NCBI RefSeq assembly: GCF_963678635.1
Contig: NC_087064.1
Span: 19,578,509-19,642,508, forward strand
Length of the DNA: 64,000 nt
Source: Symsagittifera roscoffensis
Lineage: Eukaryota; Xenacoelomorpha; Acoela; Convolutidae
Direction of reading: 5' to 3'
This document shows, in pieces, positions 20,383 to 29,848 of the stretch. The notes under the pieces were generated by a model, which did no database searches, had not been told where the DNA came from, and was given only the letters and a program-made list of their open reading frames with translations. A program made the position numbers and the translations under genes. Each line of letters starts with the position of its first letter. Position 1 is the first letter of the stretch.

Positions 20383-20646
20383 CTGCCCCTAGAGCCACCG
20401 TAAAATCAAAATCATTGATTGGAGGCTTGAGAGTCAGAAGGTTTCTTTTTGTCATCAGGAGCTCAAATTCATGGTCTCTGTATCTGAGATGATTTTTGGT
20501 GAAGCTATGGGGGAATGAAAAACTTCTAATCTGACAATTTAGTACAATTAACGAGCCATTTGTTGTGTTCCTGTAACGCACATATACGACAGAGTATATC
20601 GGGCCAAATTTGGTTTTATTACTTGGATACGAGACGTTTACCACAT
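20383..20646 (-). CDS. Exon of an unrecognised gene
   Basis: On the minus strand this 264-bp stretch is open throughout. It follows aaaaacatag and ends GGGGCAG/GTACATGAG, a good donor. The product is polar with aromatic residues, has possible N-glycosylation sites (NVS, NTT, NGS) and motifs such as GPIYSVVYVRYRNTT and PPINDFDFTVALGAG. I do not recognise the family. It starts two bases into a codon, while the candidate first exon at 23888 also ends two bases into a codon, so at least one more exon would be needed between them. Whether they belong to the same gene is inference from strand and spacing. Confidence 0.55.
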
Positions 20647-21324
20647 CTATGTTTTTAATATAATAAATGGGGGGATAAAGTGGAAAAAAAAACTTCTTTT
20701 TATATGTTTTCAACAGTCGGGGTTTCGCTCTAGTAAACCAGTCTTATAGGTATTTCCTCTGAACTGATGAAAGTTTTCTTAGAATTTAGCCGTTCAAAAT
20801 AGCCGTTCAATGTTTCTCTATAGTATAAAATTTATCCGTTTACGCTTCAAACGACTTGCAACTAACTAGCATTTCGGACCGCAATTTTTTAAAACAATTA
20901 TTCGATACCTCGAGAACGAAAGCAGTAAGATATTTCACATGCTATTCTTTTCTTGCACTATTAGGGTTTGAAAATGGTATGGCTGGCCAATTTGGGATAA
21001 TTATTGCCTGCAATTTGCACTTCGACCAAAAAACAATTTTAATAATAGGAAACTTCTGGTTTGAATAAAATTCGGAAACTTATGTTTGAGATTATCTGTC
21101 GTTCGATGAAAACAACGCATATTCATAACATTTATTATTGTTAATATAGGCCTAAATTTATGGCTGTATCTAAGACTCAATCACTTTTCACGACCAAAAC
21201 AGAGTGACTTTAGTCAAAAACGTTAAAAAATAGGATTTTAGATAGGAGACGCAAGATCCGTATAAAATCCAGATGTTAGTTCTATTTATATCAATATGAG
21301 CGTGGCTTTCAAAACCTTTAAGTG
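20647..21324. other. No gene recognised
   Basis: AT-rich sequence, possibly intron of the minus-strand gene. Ends at the LINE 3' tail. Confidence 0.45.
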
Positions 21325-23100
21325 GAATCATCATCATCATCATCATTGCTGGATTATACACCCTTTTTGGTACTCAAAGGTGTTTGTTTTGTCTGTCTCC
21401 TTAGTACGTGGCCGATGTGTAATAATGAGATCTGAATAAATGTGTCTTCAGTGATTTTCTGAATAACTGAAAGTCCGTTTCTTCTCGCATTTTCTGGGGC
21501 AGTGAATTCCAAAGTTTTGCTCCACAATAGCTGAAAGATCTTCTACCTAAACTTGAATTAACTCTGGGTACTACCAATTTTGGACCATCACGCAAGCTAT
21601 AGCTATTTTGTTTTAATTTGAGTATGTCTCTTAAAAATGCTGGACATAAATAGTTTCGGTTTAGTACTTTGAAAACAATGCACAGTAATTTGAACTCAAT
21701 TCGCTTCGAGACTGGTAACCAATGTAGATCATGTAGATAAGGGCTGGTTGGTGTTCCTTTCTTGAGTTGGAATACAAATCGTCCAGCTGAATTTTGTATT
21801 TTCTGCAGTTTCATCAAAAGGTAATTGGGTAAACCAAAATATAGGCTATTGCAATAGTCAAGGCGGCTAAGTATAAGGGATTGACAGAGTAAATGTCGGG
21901 TCTCAAAAGAAAGGAAAGCTTTTATGCTAAAAAGTTTCCGCAGAATGTAATAGGCCGAGCTACAAACAGAATTGATTTGTCGTTGTAAGTTAAATTTGGA
22001 ATCAAAAATAAAACCAAGCACTGTAAGTGTGTCTTCTGATTTGACAATTTCATTATTAACACGTATGTTTATTTCTCTTGCAACCTTCCTGTCAACAAAC
22101 AGAACTTCTGTTTTATCAGAATTTATTTTCAAATTATTCATTTCAAACCATTTGGTAATTTTGACTAGACTTGCATTCAGATGATCAACTGAACTATTTA
22201 AATCTGCGGCTGATAAGTAAATTAAACCATCATCCGCATAAATTTGATAATTCAAATCAAGAGATAAAAAGAGAGACCGTAGAGGTAAAAGGTAAATGCT
22301 AAAAAATAGAGGACCTAATATGGATCCTTGGGGAACTCCATTTTTCACAGATTCAGTCGAAGATAACCAGCTACTAATTTTAACTGCCTGGTAGCGACCA
22401 CATAAATAAGACTTACAAAGTTCAAGAGCTGCTCCTTCAAGTCCAGTGTAATTTTCCAGACGGCGTAATAAAATATCATGAGAGACCGTGTCAAAGGCAG
22501 CACTTAAGTCAAGAGCCACTAAGATTACGGGGCATTTGCTTGAAAGCTTGTTAAGAATGTCATTACTGGTGTTCAAAAGTGCTAATTCAGTGCTATATCC
22601 TTTACGATACGCTGATTGATAAGGATCGAGAATATCAAGCTTGTTTAAAAGATGCAGCAATTGAATCGAGATTACTCTCTCAAAAATTTTGGATGAAAAA
22701 GATAATTGGGTAACAGGTCTATAAGAAGACAACAGATTTCTATCAAGTGTTGCTTTCTTCAGAAAAGGACTTATAATGCCTAACTTGAAAACATTTGGGA
22801 AATGTCCTTTCTGTAAACAATTGTTCAGTATGCCAGTAAAAGTTGGCACCCAGCTTTTTTGAATTTTCTTCATAATCTCAGTTGGCATAGAATCGCAGGG
22901 GCTGGTAGCATTGGACATGGATGCAATTGCTTTATAAATATCATCACAAGTAACTTTATTGAACGAACTAAATTTCACTTTGTCTCTGGCTAATGTTTCA
23001 TTTGAGTCACGGTAATAAAAGTTATGAGGTTTCAATGAAGCAATGACGCTCTCAATTTTCTCAATAAAGAAAGTATTAAATTTATCTGCCAGATGTTTTT
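21325..23100 (-). mobile_element. L2/CR1-type LINE, 5'-truncated
   Basis: The element is read on the minus strand. Its open frame starts near 23100, with the endonuclease missing, and stops at 21401. A short 3' untranslated part of about 70 bp then ends in a (TGA)n-type tandem repeat (21327-21347). L2/CR1 elements characteristically end in short tandem repeats rather than poly(A). 5' truncation is the usual outcome of target-primed reverse transcription. Confidence 0.88.
21401..23100 (-). CDS. Reverse transcriptase of an L2/CR1-type LINE
   Basis: About 565 codons without a break. Reverse transcriptase motifs occur in order: LSSYRPVTQLSFSSKIFE, YQSAYRKGYSTELALL, the catalytic VALDLSAAFDTVSHDILL, NGVPQGSILGPLFF, the YADD box (QIYADDGLIYL) and NSDKTEVLFV. 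The C-terminal part carries LSRLDYCNSLYFGLP and LHWLPVSKRIEFKLL, a signature of the CR1/L2 group. All catalytic aspartates are present, so the surviving domain looks recently active. The N-terminal endonuclease is absent, so this copy cannot move by itself. Confidence 0.92.
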
Positions 23101-23309
23101 ATTAGCTGAAAAAGTTTTGTGTTTGAACAGACTGACCCTAAAAATAACTTACCACAGGGTGCTACGAAGAAGATGAATAACTATTTACCAAAATAAATAG
23201 ATTAAGAGTAGTTGCAAGTAGGATTTGGGGTAGCAAAAACAGATTGAATTTTAAAAACTTTTTTTAAATCGATAATCATTTTTCGAAAAGAGAGTTTTTC
23301 TGTGATATG

Positions 23310-23690
23310 CGCCTCAGGGACTCGAATTCTGTTCATCAACCACAAAGACCCGCCTTTTGATAGTGTTCAACAAAATCATTTGCCGCCGACCGACCCTAAA
23401 GTTTTTCTAAAGGCACCTTCAGCGCCAATATATACTAATTTTGAAAGAAGGCGCGCCAAAAATTGGCGTTTTTTGGTCGAAGCTTCCAAAAACTGCCCAA
23501 ACACAGCATATTGAAGCGGCTTTTTTTCATCAAGATGCCTGTGGCGCAGAAAAAGTAGTCAAAATAGTACCTTTTTGATATTTTTAGAGAGCTTGCAAAA
23601 TCAATTCCTTAACTTAAAATAGTCATCAAACTTTTCCTTTTCTTTGAAAATCCCCTCCTGGAGGAAAACCTCAATCTGCCACTGGATTCG
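23310..23690 (+). mobile_element. hAT-type MITE, degenerate copy
   Basis: The internal part (ctcagggactcg; gaccctaaagtttttctaaa; gccaatatatactaatttt) matches copies 1 and 2. The termini are eroded: only ctgccactgg remains near the right end. No clear target duplication. Confidence 0.55.
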
Positions 23691-23887
23691 ATCTATCTTA
23701 TGTGCAGTACCTGACTTGGTATGAAAAAAAATCAACTAAATTCAAAAAAATTTTCACACCAGCGAAATTTGGAACAATAATCGATTAGGATAAATAATGA
23801 ATTAAACTGACTTTACTACAATCTGCCAAATGATTTTAAGTAGAAGTTAATAGAAAACAATAGCTTGAAAGACGATTATGAACTTAC

Positions 23888-23991
23888 TTTGGCTGATGGT
23901 GTCGTTGTGCCGTCCTCGTCCTCTCAAATTCAGATTTGGCGATGGAGGGAAGTCCAGCAGGCTGATTAGCAAAGGGGTCCATGAGAGCCAT
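23888..23991 (-). CDS. Candidate first coding exon of an unrecognised gene
   Basis: The minus-strand ATG at 23991 opens a clean frame, MALMDPFANQPAGLPS..., for 34 codons plus two bases. It ends CCAAA/GTAAGTT, a near-consensus donor, and the stretch is richer in GC than its surroundings. A second Met is at codon 4. I do not recognise the product. The exon at 20383-20646 lies downstream on the same strand, with a LINE between, and may belong to the same gene; the phases need an extra exon. Confidence 0.55.
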
Positions 23992-24203
23992 ACAATTGAT
24001 AGTTAAAACCTGTACAGTCAACCACGACCATAAGTTTTAAAAATAGCAAAATAGCATAAGTTTTAAAAATAGCAAGCTAAAATAGCAAGCTGGCAAATTT
24101 GCCTTTTTTCTCCTCAATTATGTCGCGACGGATCATTGTGGATCATATGGAAAAGCCAAGTTTTTTCTATTCGATTATGCACCCCCTAGATGAATAAATA
24201 ATT

Positions 24204-24437
24204 TTGGCAATTCAAACTTCCAGTTGAAATTGACAGCGGCGCAAAAGCGAATGAAACAAACACTTCAAAACCACTCAGGTGCAATAAGCAGCTGCTCGAT
24301 TAGGAAACAAAAGCATTTGACAAAGTTATCACTAGGTTTCCTAATAGAGCAGCTGCTAATTGCACGCGAGTGATATCTAATTGTTTGTTTCACTCGCTTT
24401 CGCTCTTTCAATTTCAACTCGAAATTTGGATTGCCAA
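24204..24437. mobile_element. Fold-back MITE with ~105-bp arms
   Basis: Left arm from ttggcaattcaaac (24204) to cgattaggaaac (about 24313). Right arm from gtttcctaatagagcagc (about 24333) to ggattgccaa (24437). The inner 30 bases of the arms match with 2 mismatches; the outer parts match less well. The spacer is about 20 bases. No coding capacity. Confidence 0.75.
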
Positions 24438-24479
24438 ATGTAACCATTTAGGGGGCGGTATAACTGAAAAGACCCAAAG

Positions 24480-25440
24480 TCAAACCGAAAAACATGCCAA
24501 AATTTTGTCACGAAAGTCTGGGTATGCCCGGATCGAGGTCTGCGACTTAAGAAAAGACCGGCGCGACCCAAAATTTGGCAATTCCAGACCGGCCCGACTT
24601 TATATTGGCAATTTCAGACCGGCGCGACCGATGATTGGCAATTCAAGAGCAGCGCGACTGAAAAAAAAACCCGACGCGATTCAAAAAACCGCCGGGACCG
24701 GCGCGACCTAAGGTAATGGCGCAAACGGCGCGACTGAAAATTTTCAATTCCAGACAGGCGCGACTAAAAATTTTCAATTCCAGACCGGCGCGACTGAGAA
24801 TAAACCGCGGCGACATGCGCGACTAAGCAAAATACCAAAAACCTTTTCTTAAGTCGCGCCGTCGGTCTTATCTTAAGTCGCGCCGTCGGTCTTATCTTAA
24901 GTCGCGCCGCTTGTGTCTTTTGTTAAGTCAGCCGCTTCGGTATATTCTTAAGTCGCGCCTTCGGTCTTATCATAAATCGCACCGTCGGTCTTATCTTAAG
25001 TCGCGCCGCTTATGTCCTTTGTTAAGTCAGGCCGCTTCGCTCTTTTCTTAAGTCGCGCCGCTTAGATCTTTTCTTAAGTCGCGCTGTCGGTCTTATCTTA
25101 AGTAGCGCCGCTTAGGTCTTATCTTAAGTCGCGCCGTCTGTCTTATCTTAAGTCGCGCCGCTAAAGTCTTTTTTTTTTAAGTCGCGGCGTCGGTATTTTC
25201 TTGAGTCGCGCCGCTTAAGTCTTTTCTGACGCCGCGACTTAGGAAAAAACTGACGGCGCGATTTAAGAAAAGACTGACGGCGCGACTTAAGAAAAGACTG
25301 ACGGCGCGACTTAAGAAAAGACTGACGGCGCGTCCTAAGAAAAGACTGACGGCGCGTCTTAAGCCCGCGAAACGACTGCGAAATCCAGTCTGAAAACGGT
25401 ATGCGGCGCGACTTACAAAGTCTTTTCTTAAGTCGCGGAC
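24480..25440. repeat. GC-rich inverted minisatellite (GGCGCGAC units)
   Basis: Between 24530 and 24830, units containing gaccggcgcgac alternate with ttggcaattc. From about 24845 to 25225 a ~24-bp unit (cttaagtcgcgccgtcggtc) runs in one direction. From about 25228 to 25435 the reverse complement (gacggcgcgacttaagaa) runs back. The whole can fold as a large imperfect hairpin. A 24-base period keeps frames open, giving a minus-strand frame (25148-25471) with an RRQSFLKS repeat that I take as a by-product, not a gene. Confidence 0.88.
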
Positions 25441-26542
25441 CTGCAGCAGTAAACAGAGGGATCTCTATCAAAAATCATTCACTAACTTTATGCAAAACGT
25501 ATAGCCGTGATGGATTACGTAGAGAACAGAAAAAAAATAAGAAGGAACAGGATTTGGATAACGTTAAATAGTGAACTACAAATTCTGATTTGTAATAAAA
25601 CGATCAAAATACGCTCAAGAGCTCAATATATGCCTTTTGATAAAAGTAGCTTCAAACTCGCAGACACTTATTTGAGAAGAGTTTTCACAAGATTGGTTTG
25701 CATAAGAGAGCAAAACACAGCAGCTGCATGTTTACAAGACTAATAAAAACGTGAACAATGAGCGTCAATCTCAGAAAGTTAAAAACAATTAAAAAGTGTT
25801 CATATACACAAGATTATAGCAGACATTATCCTCCTTAGCGCGCAAGGTGCGCAGAAGGAGGAACAATTTTGTAACCTCCTGAACCGAAGGAAATATTGGC
25901 TCGCTCTGCTATCAAAGGCTTGCTTCTACTTTCTATTAGATTAAAAACAAGAGTTACCGGAAGTAAACAAGAGACACTGGTTAATTTGAGACAAAAATCA
26001 GACATCATTCGGCCGTTTTGGTCGAATCATGAAATGGGCGCCTCAGCCCAGGTGGCCGCGCAAGTAGCACTGTATCTTCTGGGCTCTGTTATTTTTTTTT
26101 TACAAGAAGCGTTAAAAGCAAAAACAGACATCCAAGAAATAATACTGTTTTGGATCTTAGAGAAATTCGGAAGAAAGGTAGTGTGAGGTAAAATTTTGGG
26201 CAATAAGCATGCATAGTTTAATCAACGCTCAGTTTTTGTACATTTGTATCATATTCATCATATCCTTAGTACATAGTTGTCTTCTTTTTTGTCTTTTCGC
26301 CTTCTTCTTCTTCTTCTTCTTCTTCTTCTTCTTCTGTTCCTATGAAACCAGTTGTAATGAGTTCTTTTTTTAAAACCAGCTCTACTAGGTCAAAATCCTC
26401 CAGCTAAGAAGCAATTTTCTGTAGAAAAAAATTAGGTTAAGAATTTAAGGTCGAGTGGATCCACTTATAAACTTTGTAAGCAGAAAAGATATACTTAAAC
26501 ACTACTACTGAATTCTGCAAGCCTCGGCAAATCTATTACTTC
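25441..26542. other. Mostly unassigned; two short open frames and a hairpin
   Basis: An ATG frame at 25510-25743 (77 codons, basic, no known motif) and an open frame at 25896-26186 without ATG are not supported further. A hairpin with tcctcctt/aaggagga arms lies at 25829-25862. A (CTT)n microsatellite is at about 26301-26335. Confidence 0.4.
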
Positions 26543-26850
26543 TATTCTATTTACTTATGTATTGTCTTATCTAACTATATCTTAATTATTTACTTATAGT
26601 GCAGTAAATTGATTCAAGGACAAATCTCACCAGCTAATTCGTTTGTCACTTGAGATTCGGAAGCGGTCATTTGCGAAAGCCTTAAGTGTGAAGTCAAGTC
26701 ATAAAACATTATACCTTAAAACTATACATTCAATTCTGGATTCGATAATCATTTATTCGTTACTTTATTCTATCTATATATCTATCATATCTAATTCAAT
26801 ATCTGAATTTTATAACATCTTTTTCCCTACTCAAACTGAGGGAAATCTCA
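26543..26850 (+). repeat. 5' LTR of element 2 (first ~30 bases unlike the 3' LTR)
   Basis: 308 bp aligned without indels to 33255-33562. The first 30 bases of the 3' LTR (TGTCATGAGG...) have no counterpart at 26513-26542, so the usual TG start is missing here. Confidence 0.85.
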
Positions 26851-27940
26851 TGGCGCAGCCAGCAGTTCCTGTGAATGAAGACAGGACTGACCTACTCGGA
26901 ATACCACCCTTTTGGGCAAGAACATCGGTTAACCCACCTTTCATTTGGGAGACTTGGGGGTGGGACAATTTTTTGGCGGTGAGTCTCAAAGACAACATCT
27001 CACCGGGGGAGTTACTAGTTGCCCCAGCAGAGTTAGTGGATGAACCTTACCCGAAGCCCGAAGCACCGAGTGCTGATGAAAATGCCGCAGATGCGGCCAA
27101 TAGGAACCTCCGAATTGCAGCAGCTAATAGAAGAATCGATGAGTACAATCAAGAGAGGAGAAGAAAAGGACCTCGCATTGGAAATAACTGGTGTTACCAT
27201 GAGGCAGAGGCGCGTTTGAAATCGCGACTTTTCTTCGCCCTGAGAAATGAAGGGAAAAAACGATTTTTGGATTCTTACCCTCATTTGGAACTCAATACTA
27301 GCTCGTTCATAGATTTTCATAAGTGTTGTGAAGATGTCTTCAAGCAGAGCGTGATTACACAGTCGAAAGGATTAAGCTGTACAATACAATTTTCATGCAG
27401 GATAATGACTCATTCTCATCATTCTACGCCCGACTTAGCGCTCAAACCGCGTTATGTAATTGGCCGATCGATCAGGAAAGAGCAACATTGAAAGATTTGT
27501 TCATTGGCCACATTCGCGATGTGGAAGTTCAGAGGCAACTAATCAGAGCAAAAGCTAATCTTGATGATACTCTACAACTGGCTTTGGAAAACTAGAAAGG
27601 GGCTAAAACATCAGAACAATTTCAGAAATTGCTCCCACATAACAACGCTACTTTTAATTCTACAAACTCTATTCGAGTCAAACAGGAACCAACTTCGTCA
27701 GTACAACAATTTAAGAATCAAGGAAATAGCAGCCGGGGAGGTGGTGTATCTCGTCCTAACCAACGACAAAATCAAAATAAACCATGCTATTTTTGTCGCA
27801 ACCCGTTTTCTTTGGAACATCGCCGGTCATGCCCGGCTAGAGAAGCTACTTGTAATGCCTGCAAAAAGAAGGGTCATTTTGCTAAGGTGTGTAACACTAC
27901 GAGACGACGCGTTAACATGATACAAAATGAAGAGATGGCT
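26850..27940 (+). pseudogene. gag: gag of element 2, one frame break and one TAG
   Basis: Starts at ATG 26850 (MAQPAVPVNEDRTD). A W/F-rich N-terminal part (IPPFWARTSVNPPFIWETW) matches element 1 Gag. A capsid-like helical region follows up to about 27360, where the frame shifts by one step and continues as MQDNDSFSSFYARLS. A TAG at 27593-27595 interrupts the new frame. The nucleocapsid then has two zinc knuckles: CYFCRNPFSLEHRRSC and the classical CNACKKKGHFAKVC (C-x2-C-x4-H-x4-C), both intact. Gag and protease are in one frame, with no separate pol start. Confidence 0.82.
26851..26860 (+). promoter_or_regulatory. Primer-binding site of element 2
   Basis: tggcgcagcc directly after the LTR's final A. 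The ATG of gag is made of that A and the first two bases of this site. Confidence 0.78.
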
Positions 27941-29848
27941 ACAGATCAAGAGTGTAATCTAATTGACGTAAATGGTGACAGCGAGCCGGAATATGGGGTC
28001 ATGGCATTAGATGTTGTGCAGATTAACAATGTGGAGCTTCTAAAGACAGCGGGAGGACAACCAAGGAGCCTCAGCATTCAGTTACGGTCCGGTAACTCTT
28101 TTTTCTATTCCACGGTGGACACTGGAAGTCCCGTATCCTTTTTAAACAAGAAAACGGCGGATATACTCATGAAGTGGATTCCCAACATTAAATTTATGGA
28201 CATCGCGAGACATCCTTTAGACGTTACTTATGTCGATTATAACAAGAAACCAATTAAACTGTTTGGTTCTCTGGAAATCCCTATTACATCGAATGGATGG
28301 AAAATCGATAAGGCGTGTTTCTTGGTTTCCGAAAATTGTACTCGAAATTTACTTGGTTTGAACCTTCATGAGAAGTTAGGAATTGAAACGGTGCAACGCA
28401 GACCGGCAGAAGTTAGCTGCGCCGAGGAAGATGAGGAATCGGACCCGACCTCAAAATTCTGGAGGAACCACTTTGTCAAAAGGTACCCTAATGTATTCAG
28501 CAGACTGGGGAGATCTAAAAACCATAAAGTATTCACAAATTTTAAAGACCCGTTGGTGCCCAGACAAGTTAAAGGTCGAAAAGTCCCTATACATTTGCAA
28601 GATCGGGTCGCGGCTGAGATCAAAAAGTTAATTAAAGACAAGCACATTGAATAGTTAGAAAAGTGTACAACGGATCATTTCATTGCACCCATAGTCCTAA
28701 CAGCAAAGAAAGACGGGTCTATAAAACTCGCACTGAATGCTAAACCTATGAATGCCCAGATCTGGCAAAACAAATATCAAATGCCTAATATGCATGAATT
28801 GATTGACTCTGCGGCTCAAATTATAACTAAAGACACACCTGGGGAGGTGTGGTTTACTTCTCTTGACCTTAAATACGCTTTCAGTCAATTACCTTTATCG
28901 GAACTAACCAGTAGTCATTGTAACTTCAATTTTGTGCGGAGAGGCAAGACTGGTTTCTACGGACTGACGGACATGCCTACGGAATTTCAGAAAGTGATGG
29001 ACTGTACGTTACAAGGATTGGAGGGTGTCATATGTTACCTCGATGATATACTGGTTGTCACTAAAGGAAGAGTTGAAGATCATAATGTACTAGTCAAAAG
29101 AGTCATTAGTCGATTGGATGAAGAAGGATGGGCGTTGAAACTTAGTAAATGTGATTTTTCAGTTAATAAACTAGTCTGGTTAGGGTACGAAATCGATGAA
29201 AACGGTTACGCTCCGAAATTCTCAAAAATAGAGGCAATCAAATCCCTGTTGCCACCCAAAACTCTTAAACAGGTAAGATCGTTTATGGGTACACTCAATC
29301 ATCTTCAACGTTTGATCCCGGATTTGCACAAATACACAGTCGCATTTAGAGCTTCGCTAAAAGCGGAGAATAAGAAATCCTTTCTGTGGGGGGAAGAGCA
29401 AACTATTGCGTTTCAAAAGATCTTAAACCTCATCGCAAACATCGCTAATTTGTTTCACTACGATGCTTCGAAAGCTTCGCGTGTTAAATGTGATGCCAGT
29501 CATAGCGGGCTGGGGGCCTGTTTGGAACAAGAAGTAGAGCCAAATGTTCGGGCCCCGATTGCGTTTGCCTCTAGGTTTCTAAACTACGCGGAAATCAAGT
29601 ATAGTACCAATGAGTTAGAGCTTCTGGCTATTGTATGGTCGTGCGAACATTTCCGTACATATTTACTTGGTACACGATTTGTTATTCTAACCGATCATAA
29701 GGCCATCATTTCCGCCCTCAATGAAACGTATGGTAAAAAAATCTTATCAGTCACGACTCTCTCGCTGGGCGGACCGCCTCATTCCGTTCGATTATCAAAT
29801 CGAACATATACCCGGTTCCTCTCTAGGCATCGTCGATTATTTGTCTAG
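27941..29848 (+). pseudogene. pol: Protease, reverse transcriptase and RNase H of element 2
   Basis: The same frame as the nucleocapsid continues through the aspartic protease (TVDTGSPVSFL). A TAG at 28652-28654 stands where element 1 has lysine in HIEKL. The reverse transcriptase has TSLDLKYAFSQLPL, GFYGLTDMPTEFQKVMD and the canonical YLDD box (CYLDDILVVTKG). RNase H has CDASHSGLGACLEQ, STNELELLAIVW and LTDHKAI. After TDHKAI the frame is lost at an A7 run near 29737-29744, and homology resumes in the frame of the next entry. All catalytic residues that I can check are present. Confidence 0.88.

Noticed and set aside
24480-25440. CRISPR-like array
   Set aside because: Units are contiguous without unique spacers and reverse direction, in a clearly eukaryotic context; it is a minisatellite.
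25148-25471. 107-codon minus-strand frame with an RRQSFLKS repeat
   Set aside because: It is a by-product of a 24-base minisatellite period; no start context and no splice or promoter evidence.
26643-26849. Open frame through the 5' LTR of element 2 in front of gag
   Set aside because: It begins with TTG and has no ATG before 26850; the same stretch exists in the 3' LTR without gag.
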